Of a DNA stretch of 22,387 nucleotides, positions 8,478 through 17,500 are shown piece by piece. Both the position numbers and the translations under genes were made by a program. Within the stretch, counting starts at the first letter, position 1, and every line of letters begins with the position of its first letter. The DNA is taken from contig DATDEX010000058.1 in NCBI GenBank assembly GCA_036522895.1, positions 1 to 22,387 of the forward strand. The letters are read 5' to 3'. The notes under the pieces were generated by a model, which made no database searches, was not told where the DNA came from, and worked only from the letters and a program-made list of their open reading frames with translations. This stretch comes from JAIOPA01 sp036522895. GTDB taxonomy: Bacteria > Eisenbacteria > RBG-16-71-46.

Positions 8478-9518
8478 TCAGCGGTACCTGGCCTTCAGGA
8501 CTCCCCAGCTCATTGGCTTCACGCCGGTCGTGCACGACGTCCCCGAGACTGTCAGGACGTACTTGGCGCTGCAGGGCGTCCCCACGAAGTCCGCAGGTGC
8601 GACGAACACGAAGTGGGTCCCGGCGGGTACCTGGGCGCTGCACGTAACGGGCGTGCAGGGCGACGCGAACTGTTGGGGGCACCGTTCGACCAGGCTGCCG
8701 CACCCGTCCGTCATGTCCACGATCGCGAGCACGGTGTTGACCTCGCCGCTCACCGTGGCGACCAGCGTGGTGGGTTGGCTGGACACGACGCGGTACCAAT
8801 CCGTATCGCGGAAGTTGACGCCTCCCGTGGTGAAGTTCCCGTAATGGCCGGAGAGACTCACGGGCCCGTAGCCGCAGGGCACGTCGGTCGAGGTCGGGGG
8901 GTTCGAATTGCACCCGGCATTGAACGTGTCGGCCGAACCGTCCGCACAAATGGGCTCGCCCTCGGGGCTCGCGCCAGGCGGGAATGCGATGTTGCATGGC
9001 GGATCGCAGAGAGTGATCTTCAGCTGATAATCGCCGCAGGAACCACCGTATCCATCCACGACGATGTAGTAGGTATTTCCGGCGAACAGGGTGACTCCCG
9101 CGATTTCGGACTGAATGCCACAAATATCGTCCGAGCACTTCAAGAGTCTGGTCGAGGAGCTCAAATAGAGGTCGAGCACGGTGTCGAAGTTCGTGAACGG
9201 ATCGCACAGACTTATCGTCGCGCATATGTTCTGCGTGGGGGTGAATGCGTAGACCACTTCAGGACCCGTACCACCGCACGTTCCCTCTACATTGTTGAGG
9301 AACGAGCAGGTGTTCCCCGTGACGGTGTAGGGCAGCGATTCGATGACGATCGGATTGGAGAAGTCATCGCCCGTGACGCCTGACGAGGTGGGTGCGAGCG
9401 GGGTGCCGATCCCCTCGACCTTCGCGGGCCTGGACGCCCGATAGGCGTCCGGGGTCTGGGCGAACGCGGATGCGGTCATGCCGCAAAGCAGGAGAAATGA
9501 CGACAACAGGGACCGCAT
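8478..9518 (-). CDS. Secreted two-domain PPC-like protein
   Basis: A 346-residue exported protein. ATG 9518 gives a signal peptide MRSLLSSFLLLCGMTASAFA followed by Gln, a typical SPase I site. The frame is open upstream but that part looks non-coding. Residues about 50-190 and 225-335 look like two prepeptidase C-terminal (PPC)-type beta-sandwich domains. The first has SNPIVIESLPYTVTGNT…VVYAFTPTQN…FDTVLDLYLSS…AGNTYYIVVDGYGGSCGDYQL. The second has FRDTDWYRVVSSQPTTL…VLAIVDMTDG…PAGTHFVFVAP. Both contain many cysteines, fitting disulfides outside the cytoplasm. Unlike the other exported proteins here it has no FlgD-like C-terminus; it ends in a short tail PMSWGVLKARYR. Function is unknown; PPC domains are usually appended to secreted enzymes, but no catalytic domain is present. 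Confidence 0.8.
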   Translation of the reverse strand: MRSLLSSFLLLCGMTASAFAQTPDAYRASRPAKVEGIGTPLAPTSSGVTGDDFSNPIVIESLPYTVTGNTCSFLNNVEGTCGGTGPEVVYAFTPTQNICATISLCDPFTNFDTVLDLYLSSSTRLLKCSDDICGIQSEIAGVTLFAGNTYYIVVDGYGGSCGDYQLKITLCDPPCNIAFPPGASPEGEPICADGSADTFNAGCNSNPPTSTDVPCGYGPVSLSGHYGNFTTGGVNFRDTDWYRVVSSQPTTLVATVSGEVNTVLAIVDMTDGCGSLVERCPQQFASPCTPVTCSAQVPAGTHFVFVAPADFVGTPCSAKYVLTVSGTSCTTGVKPMSWGVLKARYR

Positions 9519-9621
9519 GGCATGGATTCCGACTCGGCATGTGCCGGGCAAGGTGGTGGCCGGGAGCGTCCGGGCCGGAAGTGGTGGGGAGTGGGGCCGC
9601 GGACGGGCAAGTGGGAATCCA

Positions 9622-9652
9622 AGTATAGGGGGGTGGCCGCACGACCGTGCAA
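9622..9652 (-). promoter_or_regulatory. Possible promoter of the PPC-like gene
   Basis: The minus strand carries TATACT (9627-9622), an unusually good -10 for this GC-rich DNA, about 105 nt upstream of the ATG at 9518. TTGCAC (9652-9647) could be the -35, but the spacer would be 19 nt, longer than normal. The -10 is suggestive; the -35 is doubtful. Confidence 0.3.
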
Positions 9653-10053
9653 ACGGAATCCTCGGGCGGGCAAATTCGGAGCGCACGGGCCCCGCAATAT
9701 GCATGAAATGGTGCAGGGAGGGCTCGTTTCTGCACTACCTGCCCGTATACCATTGCGGGATGCCCGACAACGGCCGGGGCGCCGGCAGCTGGCCTCCCGT
9801 GCCAGCGGCTGCTGTGCGGCGGGAGGAAGCTGCCCGTCGCGTTTCGCGCAAGTACACCACCCGGGGGCCAGAACGCATCCCGGTGAACATTGCCCTTGAA
9901 GCGCACCCCCCCGGCCCGTTACGTTCGCGGTTACACGCCACCGGATGGCCATCGCTCCGAATGGAGAGCGCCGCACAGAGCCCCGGCAGAGCGTAGATCC
10001 TACCCCCCGTACGGTCGACGCCGGTGCCCTGGCCAGTCGTTGAGATCGACCCG
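9653..10053. other. Intergenic stretch, no supported gene
   Basis: This is the divergent gap between the minus-strand PPC-like gene and the plus-strand cohesin gene cluster. Several open frames cross it, but none has a good ribosome binding site, recognisable domain or coherent composition. Short GC-rich inverted repeats around 9770-9830 could form hairpins. I could not find a convincing promoter for the gene at 10054. Confidence 0.5.
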
Positions 10054-11958
10054 ATGGGGGATCCGGTGTCTCAGCCCACAGTTCGGCGGCTTGCATTCTG
10101 CCTCGCGTGCATCGCGTTCGCGGGAGCGCCGCCAGGGACTGCGCGGGCCGCCGCAGTGATCGCGGCGACGCCGACTTCCGCGGCCTGCACCTCCACGGAT
10201 GCCTGCCTGCAGGTCCCGGTCACCATCACTGCCGTTCCGACACCTCCGGGGTTCACGGGTGTGCGTGGGGTGCATGTGATCCTGCATCTGACCGGAACGC
10301 TCAGGCTCTGCACGTCGAGCCCCCTCGCGGACATCACCCAGGGAACGTACCTCCAGCTCGCCGGGGGTTCGACGACCGGTCTCGTGTTTGCCACCGACAA
10401 CACCGGAAGGATCACCGTCGACCAGGCGATCACCGCCGGCGCCTGCCAGGTGGCCCAGGCGGGAACGCTGTTCACATTGAATCTGGCGACGACCGTCGCG
10501 GGCGGCAGCGGAACGGTCGTGATCGACGAGGTGACCGTCCGCGATTGCCCGAATGTGGGGATCGCGGCAGCCCCGGGACCGCCCGCAGCGGTCTCTTTCG
10601 CCAGTGGTGGCGGATCGCCTCTCGTGCTCACGATCACGCCCGTGCCCTCGGTGATCTGGCCGCCGGATAAGAAACTCCACAACATTCACGTGAATTTCTC
10701 CGTGTCCGGCGCCTGCGGAACTCCGGTCGTGACCCTCACGTCGATCACGGCGAGCTGCGCCCCGAAGGAGGAAGGCTCCGTCAAGAAACCGGACGTCGTC
10801 GGGGCCAGTTTCGGCCAGCCGGATTTCGACTTTCAATTGCGCGCGCGCCAATGCGATCGCGATCACGAGAACGGCGACGATGACGATGACGAGTGCGAAG
10901 ATGCTTGCGAGGACGCGTGCGACGCCCAATGCAACACCTCGTGCGACCGCCACTGCGACCAGATCCAGGACGCGAGACTCCGGGAACAGTGTCGGAGGCA
11001 GGAGCGGGAGTGCAGGCAGAAGTGCGAAAGCACGTGCGATCGCGCCTGCGACGAGAGGTGCGAGCTGGACCGGGACCTCATCTACACGATCACCTATACC
11101 GCTACGGACAACGGCACCCGTTCGGTGACCGCGACGGCCACGGTGCGCGTCCACGGGGACAAGAAGGGCCACGCGAGCCTCACCGTTGGTCCCAGCGGTC
11201 CCCCGAACCCCTACGGCGCGGCGCAGACGCCCGAACTGAGCCTCGTGATCCCCTCGATCCCTCGCTCGGATGCCCTCAAGGCGAGCGGCGCGGAACAGCA
11301 GGTGGATCGATCGCAAGGGGAGAACGCGCCCGTTCCACAGCTTCGTTTCGATGGCACGGACATCGACCCGACCCAGATCTTCCTCGGGAACTCGACCGCG
11401 CTCATCCCGGTGACCGGACTCGGGATTGGGGATGCCGACGCCAACGGCTACGACGATCTCGTGGCCGCCCTCGGGACGGATCTCGTTCACGCCGTCCGGA
11501 GCCTGGTGGTGAGCGCCGACGACCCCATAATGCTCTACTTCCGGACGCGGAGCGGCGGCGCATACGAGGTGAGCGGGCTGTTTGGTGATGGGGCGTCGGT
11601 CGCGGTGGTGCCACCCCCGACCGGAGACCCTGCTCGGGGGGACGATTCCTTCCGCGGCCAGACCGTCACGACCCGTCGCCTCGAGACCGAGCTCGGGACC
11701 TCCTATCCTAATCCCTCGCGCGGCGAGTTCGCGGTGACCGTCGACCTCGCGGACCGCTCCGAGGCGCGCGTCGAAGTTTACGATCTTCGCGGCGCGATCG
11801 TCCGCACCCTGATGACGGGGGTACACCCGGCCGGGCGGTTTGACCTGGTCTGGGACGGCCGGGATGAGCGAGGTCGATTGGCCCCGAATGGTCTCTATCT
11901 GATGCGCATGCGAACCAGCAGGTATCACGCGTCGCGCAGCATACTCCTGGTGAGATAG
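10054..11958 (+). CDS. Secreted cohesin-like/HYR-like/FlgD-like protein with Cys-rich insert
   Basis: A 634-residue exported protein if started at ATG 10054; GTG at 10024 or 10066 are alternatives and none has a decisive ribosome site. Residues 1-33 are a signal peptide ending near ARA-A. Residues 34-180 resemble a cohesin domain (VPVTITAV…GVRGVHVILHLTGTLRLC…GTLFTLNL…VVIDEVTVRDC). Residues 188-372 are a HYR/Ig-like domain of the type starting with VIWPPDKKLHNI and ending with IYTITYTATDNGTRSVTATATV. It is split by a Cys-rich segment (267-338). Residues 425-485 contain a Ca-binding-like loop, DADANGYDDL. Residues about 547-634 are the FlgD-like C-terminus (YPNPSRGEF, VYDLRGAIVRTL, WDGRDERGRLAPNGLYLMRM). 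It heads a run of four similar rightward genes. It is likely extracellular or surface-anchored; no enzymatic motif is visible. Confidence 0.82.
   Translation: MGDPVSQPTVRRLAFCLACIAFAGAPPGTARAAAVIAATPTSAACTSTDACLQVPVTITAVPTPPGFTGVRGVHVILHLTGTLRLCTSSPLADITQGTYLQLAGGSTTGLVFATDNTGRITVDQAITAGACQVAQAGTLFTLNLATTVAGGSGTVVIDEVTVRDCPNVGIAAAPGPPAAVSFASGGGSPLVLTITPVPSVIWPPDKKLHNIHVNFSVSGACGTPVVTLTSITASCAPKEEGSVKKPDVVGASFGQPDFDFQLRARQCDRDHENGDDDDDECEDACEDACDAQCNTSCDRHCDQIQDARLREQCRRQERECRQKCESTCDRACDERCELDRDLIYTITYTATDNGTRSVTATATVRVHGDKKGHASLTVGPSGPPNPYGAAQTPELSLVIPSIPRSDALKASGAEQQVDRSQGENAPVPQLRFDGTDIDPTQIFLGNSTALIPVTGLGIGDADANGYDDLVAALGTDLVHAVRSLVVSADDPIMLYFRTRSGGAYEVSGLFGDGASVAVVPPPTGDPARGDDSFRGQTVTTRRLETELGTSYPNPSRGEFAVTVDLADRSEARVEVYDLRGAIVRTLMTGVHPAGRFDLVWDGRDERGRLAPNGLYLMRMRTSRYHASRSILLVR
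10849..11073 (+). other. Coding segment for a Cys-x3-Cys helical array
   Basis: Within the preceding gene this stretch encodes an acidic run (NGDDDDDE) and then two blocks of cysteines. Six occur at every fourth residue (281, 285, 289, 293, 297, 301). After Cys313 come five more at every fourth residue (320, 324, 328, 332, 336). The residues between are charged or helix-favouring. The segment lies exactly in the loop of the HYR-like domain between the strand QLRAR and the strand IYTITYTATD. A disulfide-stapled helical hairpin or a metal-binding stalk are possible structures (inference). Confidence 0.8.
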
Positions 11959-12111
11959 GGATTCGCGCAAACTCCGCAGTCTCTCGAGACGTCCTGCACG
12001 CCCGGCGGCGAGGCAGGGCGTTTGCGTGTGCCCACCGCGGAGCACTCGCCATGGCCGCACGGGTACGCACCGACGCAATACGATTTCTGCGTTTCGATAG
12101 GCGGTTATTCG

Positions 12112-12140
12112 TTGCGAAGTCCTCAACACGCGCCTAGAGT
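12112..12140 (+). promoter_or_regulatory. Candidate sigma70-type promoter
   Basis: TTGCGA (12112-12117) and TAGAGT (12135-12140) are separated by 17 nt in a locally AT-richer patch, about 300 nt upstream of the ATG at 12437. The -10 form matches that of the better promoter at 20150-20178. Confidence 0.4.
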
Positions 12141-12369
12141 GCCGTAAACTGGGAGCTCTCGAGCAGTTCAACGCTCGCGCTCCCTATGCTGGAGGAGCTC
12201 TGTCGAGCAGCGCGCTGCATGGCCGATCGCTCGAGGGAGTTCTTCTAAGCCCGCCTCGATCCCCCCCGGCGAGGCAGCGAACGTCGAGTGTCGATCGTCC
12301 TTTGGCCGCACCTGACGCGGCTGTCTGCCGCCGAGCGCGACCCTCTGAGCTCAAATCGGATCACGGCCC

Positions 12370-12436
12370 CAGCCGCTGCCGCGCGGTGGTCGCCAACGAG
12401 CACGCAGCGGCGATCCAGACGAAGGGAGAACCATCG
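12370..12436 (+). repeat. Duplicated gene leader, copy 1
   Basis: These 67 nt immediately before the ATG at 12437 align without gaps to 14445-14511 before the ATG at 14512. By hand count about four-fifths of positions agree. The block GACGAAGGGAGAA, then one varying base, then CATCG, is identical apart from that base. It includes the Shine-Dalgarno AAGGGAG. It was most likely copied together with the coding sequence when the two paralogues arose. Confidence 0.8.
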
Positions 12437-14377
12437 ATGAGCGCTCGTCGATCGAAGTTCGTGCTGGTGCTTCCGCTGCTGACGGCGTACCTGCTTGCGG
12501 GATGGGTTCCAGGCACCGCGGGAGCTACAACCTACGATCTGCCGGCGACCACTCCGGGCTCGATCACCGCAACGACGGGGCCAGGTTCCACCGTTACCGT
12601 CCCGATCCGGATCACAGGGTTCAACAATCCGACGACGGTCGGAGTCGTGCTCTTCACGGTATCGGTGCAGCTGTCGTCCGGGCTCAAGTTCTCGCCGAAT
12701 GCGAACGTGGCGATCAGCTCGGGCGACTTCTTGAACAACCAGTCTCCCGTTCGAAATATCACCATCGTTCCGACGATCATCTCGAGCACCCAGGTGACGT
12801 ACGACTGCACCGTCTCGCCCTGCATCACGGCGTACCCCTCACCGTCCACCGCGACCACGGATGTGCTCTTCAACCTCGTCGTGGGAACCACGCTTCTCAC
12901 CGGGAACAGCGCCGAGACGGTATCCATCAATCCAGCCGCGGGGGGCGGGCCGATTCTGCGGGATTGCAATCAGACGAACCTCGCCATCAGCTGCGGTATC
13001 TGCACGGTCCCGATCCAGGTCGCCCTGTGCGGTCCGGTTGGACCTCCCACGAACCTCACCGCGACGCCGGTCAAGTCCGGAAACGGGAACACGCCCCCCG
13101 GCATCGCCGGCATCAGGCTGGATTGGCAGATTCCAGGTGGTACGCCCGCGGGTGCCACCATGGATATCTGGCGAGCGCCGTTCGGGTTCGAGAGGCCGAC
13201 CGGCACGTGGGTGAACCCCTATCCGGAGTATGACGACGACAACCTGTTCATCGCCCAGCCGCCCGCAACGCCGACGGGGCACGCCCCGAGCGCGATCCTG
13301 GGGTGGACGAAGGTCGGGACGAGCCCGCTCGCGAGCGCGCTGACGTTCACCGACAAGCCCCCGGCTCGCGGGTTCTGGTATTACGTCGTGATCTTCACCG
13401 ACCCGTGCAACCTGAGTCTGGTCTCGAACATGACCGCGGGCACGCTCGATTACCTGCTGGGGGACATGAACGGCGTGGCCGGCGTTGGTGACAACACGGT
13501 CAACGCGGCGGACGCGTCCGCACTCGGCGCGGCCTACGGCGCCACCCCGACGGCGGCCAACGCCTATCTCGATTTCGGCCCGACGGAGACTCACACGCCG
13601 GACGGTCTGCCGCACCCGGACGATCTCATCGGATTCGATGATCTGATCATCTATTCGATGAACTTCAACAAGGGTCCGTCACCGCAACTCGCTCGAGTGC
13701 CGGCGGCCACGCCCGAGGACGCGCTGGAGCTCGAGGCTCCCGCGAGCGTGCGGGCTGGCGAGACGTTCAGCGCGAGCCTTCGCCTCCGGGGGGCTGGCGA
13801 CCTGCAGGGAGTCTCGGCGCAACTGGGCTGGGATGCCGCCGTCGCCGACCCCGTGTCGGTCGAGAGCGGTGGGATGGTCGAGTCCCAGGACGGGCTCCTC
13901 CTCTCCGCCGGTCCCGGAAACGTGGACGTCGCAGTCATGGGTCGCGATCGGCCAGGCTTGTCGGGGGAGGGCGTGCTCGCGACCGTGAGCTTCCGCGCGA
14001 AAGCCACCGGCAATCCCCACATCGGGATCGCGAGTGTGGATGCTCGCGACCAGGCCAATAAGAAAGTGGATCTGCTGAGCCCTTCGCCGTCGAGCCCGAT
14101 CGCGACGGCGCTGGCACCGGCGTCCCCCAATCCGTTCAAGCGAGCCTCGACATTCGGGTTCAGCCTCGCCCGGTCGGGCCCCGCCGAGCTCGCGATCTTC
14201 TCCGTCGACGGGCGCCGGGTGAAGACGCTGTTCGCCGGTACTCGTGGAGCCGGCGCGTATCGCGTGGCCTGGGATGGAACCGATGACGCCGGCCGGACAG
14301 TCCCATCGGGGCTCTTCTTCGCCCGGTTGGCCACGAGGGAGGGTCGATTCACCTGCTCCGTCGTCAGAGTGAAGTGA
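12437..14377 (+). CDS. Secreted cohesin-Fn3-dockerin-cohesin-FlgD protein
   Basis: A 646-residue exported protein; ATG 12437 follows AAGGGAG. The signal peptide (residues about 1-30) reads SKFVLVLPLLTAYLLAG then PGTAGA. Residues 33-195 resemble a cohesin domain. Residues 200-330 are fibronectin-III-like (GIRLDWQIP…MDIWRAPFGFE…PPARGFWYYVVIFTDPC). Residues 335-415 are a dockerin-like pair of Ca-binding repeats (LGDMNGVAGVGDNTVNAADASALGAAYG and DDLIGFDDLIIYSMNF). Residues 430-555 are a second, clearer cohesin domain (LELEAPASVRAGETFSASL…GVLATVSFRA). Residues 556-646 are the FlgD-like end (SPNPFKRAST, SVDGRRVKTLFAG, WDGTDDAGRTVPSGLFFARL). It is a paralogue of the next gene, which shares the domain order and leader. 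Having both cohesin-like and dockerin-like modules in one chain suggests assembly with itself or its neighbours. No catalytic domain is present. Confidence 0.85.
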   Translation: MSARRSKFVLVLPLLTAYLLAGWVPGTAGATTYDLPATTPGSITATTGPGSTVTVPIRITGFNNPTTVGVVLFTVSVQLSSGLKFSPNANVAISSGDFLNNQSPVRNITIVPTIISSTQVTYDCTVSPCITAYPSPSTATTDVLFNLVVGTTLLTGNSAETVSINPAAGGGPILRDCNQTNLAISCGICTVPIQVALCGPVGPPTNLTATPVKSGNGNTPPGIAGIRLDWQIPGGTPAGATMDIWRAPFGFERPTGTWVNPYPEYDDDNLFIAQPPATPTGHAPSAILGWTKVGTSPLASALTFTDKPPARGFWYYVVIFTDPCNLSLVSNMTAGTLDYLLGDMNGVAGVGDNTVNAADASALGAAYGATPTAANAYLDFGPTETHTPDGLPHPDDLIGFDDLIIYSMNFNKGPSPQLARVPAATPEDALELEAPASVRAGETFSASLRLRGAGDLQGVSAQLGWDAAVADPVSVESGGMVESQDGLLLSAGPGNVDVAVMGRDRPGLSGEGVLATVSFRAKATGNPHIGIASVDARDQANKKVDLLSPSPSSPIATALAPASPNPFKRASTFGFSLARSGPAELAIFSVDGRRVKTLFAGTRGAGAYRVAWDGTDDAGRTVPSGLFFARLATREGRFTCSVVRVK

Positions 14378-14444
14378 TGCTCCCGAACGCGGGCGCGCCT
14401 TCTGTCCAGCCCCTTGCGCACTTCAGCATTATGGCAGCTTGCAG

Positions 14445-14511
14445 CAGCCGCAGCCGCGCGGTTCTCGCGCGCGAGCCCGGTGCGGCGAATCGGACGAAGG
14501 GAGAATCATCG
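14445..14511 (+). repeat. Duplicated gene leader, copy 2
   Basis: This is the second copy of the 67-nt leader described at 12370-12436, ending directly at the ATG at 14512. The previous gene stops only 134 nt upstream of this ATG and I see no terminator in between. The two paralogues are probably co-transcribed, with this copy acting as a translation-initiation region. Confidence 0.8.
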
Positions 14512-17500
14512 ATGAACACGCTCTTCAAGCTCACGTCCTCGCTCGTGCTCCTCACGCTGCTCGCGCTGGGGGGCGCTGCGACGCCCACGGAGGCGGCCGT
14601 GCCGGCACCGGGTCCGGGACCTTCGTTCGATGCGCCCTTCCCGCTGCTTCCGGGCGCGGGCTCGACGATGGCGGTCCAGGCCGATTTCGATCTGGACGGC
14701 AGGATGGACATCGCGGTGACGAATCAGGTTGCCGGGACGGTGTCGATTCTGTTCGGGCCCACGTTCTCGACCGTCCTCTCGTTCCCGGTCGTGTCGGGAA
14801 ACAGCCTGGCGCAGCCCGTCTACCTCGCGGTCGGAGACTTCAACAAGGATGGGAAGCCGGATCTCGTGGTGGTGAACCGGCAGGACAACAGCGCCACCGT
14901 ATTCAAGAACACACTCACCGGCAGCACGTTGACCTTCACGACGTCCCGCATCCCGATCCCGCTCCCGGCCGGTGCGACCGGCAGCCAGCCCGCACAGGTC
15001 GCGGTCGCCGACGTGGACGGCGACGGGAACCTCGATTTCGCCACCGCGAACTACCTGAGCAACACGATCGCCGTGTTCTTTGGCGACGGCACGGGCATCA
15101 CCTTCCTGGCGCACCCCACGAAACTCTACTCGTTGTCGGGGGCGGTCTCGGGGACGAACCCGAACTCGATCGTCTTCACCGATCTCAATCGGGACGGCAA
15201 GCCCGACGTCGTCGTGGGAGCGAACAACGGCTCGCAGCTGTTTGTACTGGTCAACACGGGTTCTGCCACCGATCCCTATGTCGCCAACGGCACGTTCGCG
15301 AACCCGATGCCCTACACGATCGGCGCGAACCCGGTCGCGGCCGCAGCCGCGGACATGAACGGCGACTTGAGCCCGGACGTTGTCGTCTCGAACAACGGGG
15401 GAGTCAACGGTACCCCGGTCATTTCGATCCTCTTCGGGAACGGGGATGGATTCCTCGGGACGGCTCCCTGTCTGCAGGGGGGCTGCGGCGCCGGCAGGCG
15501 GCTCGATATTCCGGGTGTCGGCGCGAGCCCGCAGGGCGTGGTCGTGGGCGATATGAACGGCGACAGCTACCCTGATTTCGCGGTCGTGGACGACAGCCAC
15601 GGGACTGGCGACGGGCTCCGGATCTTCCTCGGCAACGGGCTCGGCTGCTTTGGCAACACCGCCCCGGTGGGTTCGCCCTGCGGAACCTGGGCGCCGACCA
15701 ACTGGGTTCCGGGAACCCTTCCCCGGGGCGTGGGATTGGGCGACATGAACGGCGACGGCAGGCCCGATCTGTACGTGGCGAACACCGTGGCCCCGGGGCT
15801 GACGTTGTTCACGAACAACCTGCCCGGCGCCGCGGCGTGCGCGGCCGCGGTCACCCCTCCGACCTGCATCACGACCCGGACGCCCTGCCTGGGGATGGAC
15901 GTGAACATCAGCAACGTCGTGCCCGGCGGAGCGGCCGTGCGTGGCTACAGCCTGACCCTCAGATTGTCGACCAATCTCGCGCTCTGCCTGCCGCCGAGCC
16001 CGATTGGTCCGCTGCCCGCGGCGGCGTTCGTGAAGGGGGATTTCCTTCCCGGCCTTCTCGGGACGAGGAATACCGAGCAGCACATCACGCTCAATGCCGA
16101 CGGTTCCTACACGGTCGACGAGGTGATCCTCGATCCGCCGACACCGGGCCCGGCGAGCTGCGGCCCGACGAGCGGCGCCGGCAAGCTCTTCACGGTATTC
16201 GTGGCCGCCGCGTCCCCCGCCATCACTCGCGCGACCGGTACGGTCTCGATCACCGGGCTCGTCTTACGGGACTGCAACAACGGCCCGCTCACCGCATTTG
16301 CCTGCCCGACGTTCTCGCAGGGCACGGTCACGATCAAGCGGATCGATCCGCTGGCCGCCACCGCGCTCCGGGAGCGTCAGAACAAATCGGGGAACAACCC
16401 GACCGGGAGCCCCACTCCTCCTGCGGCCCAAACGACGGCGATCACAGTGAGCTGGACGCCGCCCCCGAACGACACGGACTCGCCGCCGGCGACCACCCGA
16501 GTCGACGTCTGGCGCGCCCCGTTCGTCGCGGGCACCAGCGGCGCCTGTTCGCTCGTCAACGGCTATCCCGATTATCAGGGCCAGGTGCCGACGGCCCCAT
16601 CGCTCACGACGCTCTATCCCGCAACGAGCGTCCTGACATTCGGCGCCAGGACCGACGTGACGGCGGCGAGCCCTCCCGTGGCGGTCGCGATTGGGGATCT
16701 GAACGGGGACTGCAGGTCGGATCTCGTCACGGCGAACAGCGCCACCTCGAACAACATCTCGGTCTTTCTTGGGGCGAGCACGCCGGGGCTGTTCTCTCCC
16801 AAGCAGGATTTCACCGTCAATGGCACGCCGAATGCCGTCGCGATCGGTGATGTGGACGGTGACGGCCGACCCGACATCGTGACGACGAATGTCGGAGCCA
16901 CCAACAACGTTTCGATCCTGAGGGGGACAGGGACGGTCGGCCTCTTCAACCCGAAACAGGATTTCACCGTGGCCGGGAGTCCCGTGGCGATTGCGATCGG
17001 TGACTTCAACGGCGATGCACGGCTGGACCTCGTGACGGTCAACAATGGCACCACCAACAATGTTTCGGTGCTGCTCGCGACCGGGACACCCAGCCTGTTC
17101 GCCCCCAAGCAGGACTTCACGGCCGGGGCCAATCCCATCGCGGTTGCGCTCGGCGACATCAACAACGACGGTCGGCTCGATGTGGTGACCGCGAACAACA
17201 GCGCCACCAACAACATCTCCGTCCTCCTGGGGACGACACCGACGGGGCTGTTCGCCCCGAAGCAGGATTTCACGGTCGCGGCCAATCCCCGGGCGATCGC
17301 GATCGCCGATCTGGACCTCGACGGCAAACTGGACGTCGTGACGGTGAACGGCGGGGGCACCAGCAACGTTTCGCTGCTCCCGGGCACCGGCACGGTCGGA
17401 CTCTTCGCCGCCCGGCAGGATTTCACGGTCGCGAGCGGTCCGCTTGCGGTCGCGATCGGCGACATGAACGGCGACAGCAGGCCCGACGTGGTGACGGCGA

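Larger units (their letters stand above)
11959..12436 (+). other. Intergenic leader region of the dockerin/cohesin genes
   Basis: A 478-nt gap with no supported protein gene. It holds the promoter candidate at 12112-12140, a near-duplicate pair at 12152-12166 and 12194-12210 (GGAGCTC-T-CGAGCAG, the second copy with two extra bases), and a 20-codon open frame at 12187-12249 (MLEELCRAARCMADRSREFF) without a ribosome site. The last 67 nt match the leader of the next gene. If the promoter is right, the transcript has an untranslated leader of nearly 300 nt, long enough for regulation. Confidence 0.45.

Noticed and set aside
10000..12171. A 723-codon minus-strand open frame opposite the Cys-rich protein gene
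   Set aside because: It has no recognisable domain or ribosome site; GC-rich DNA produces such frames, and the plus strand encodes a signal peptide and several known domain types.
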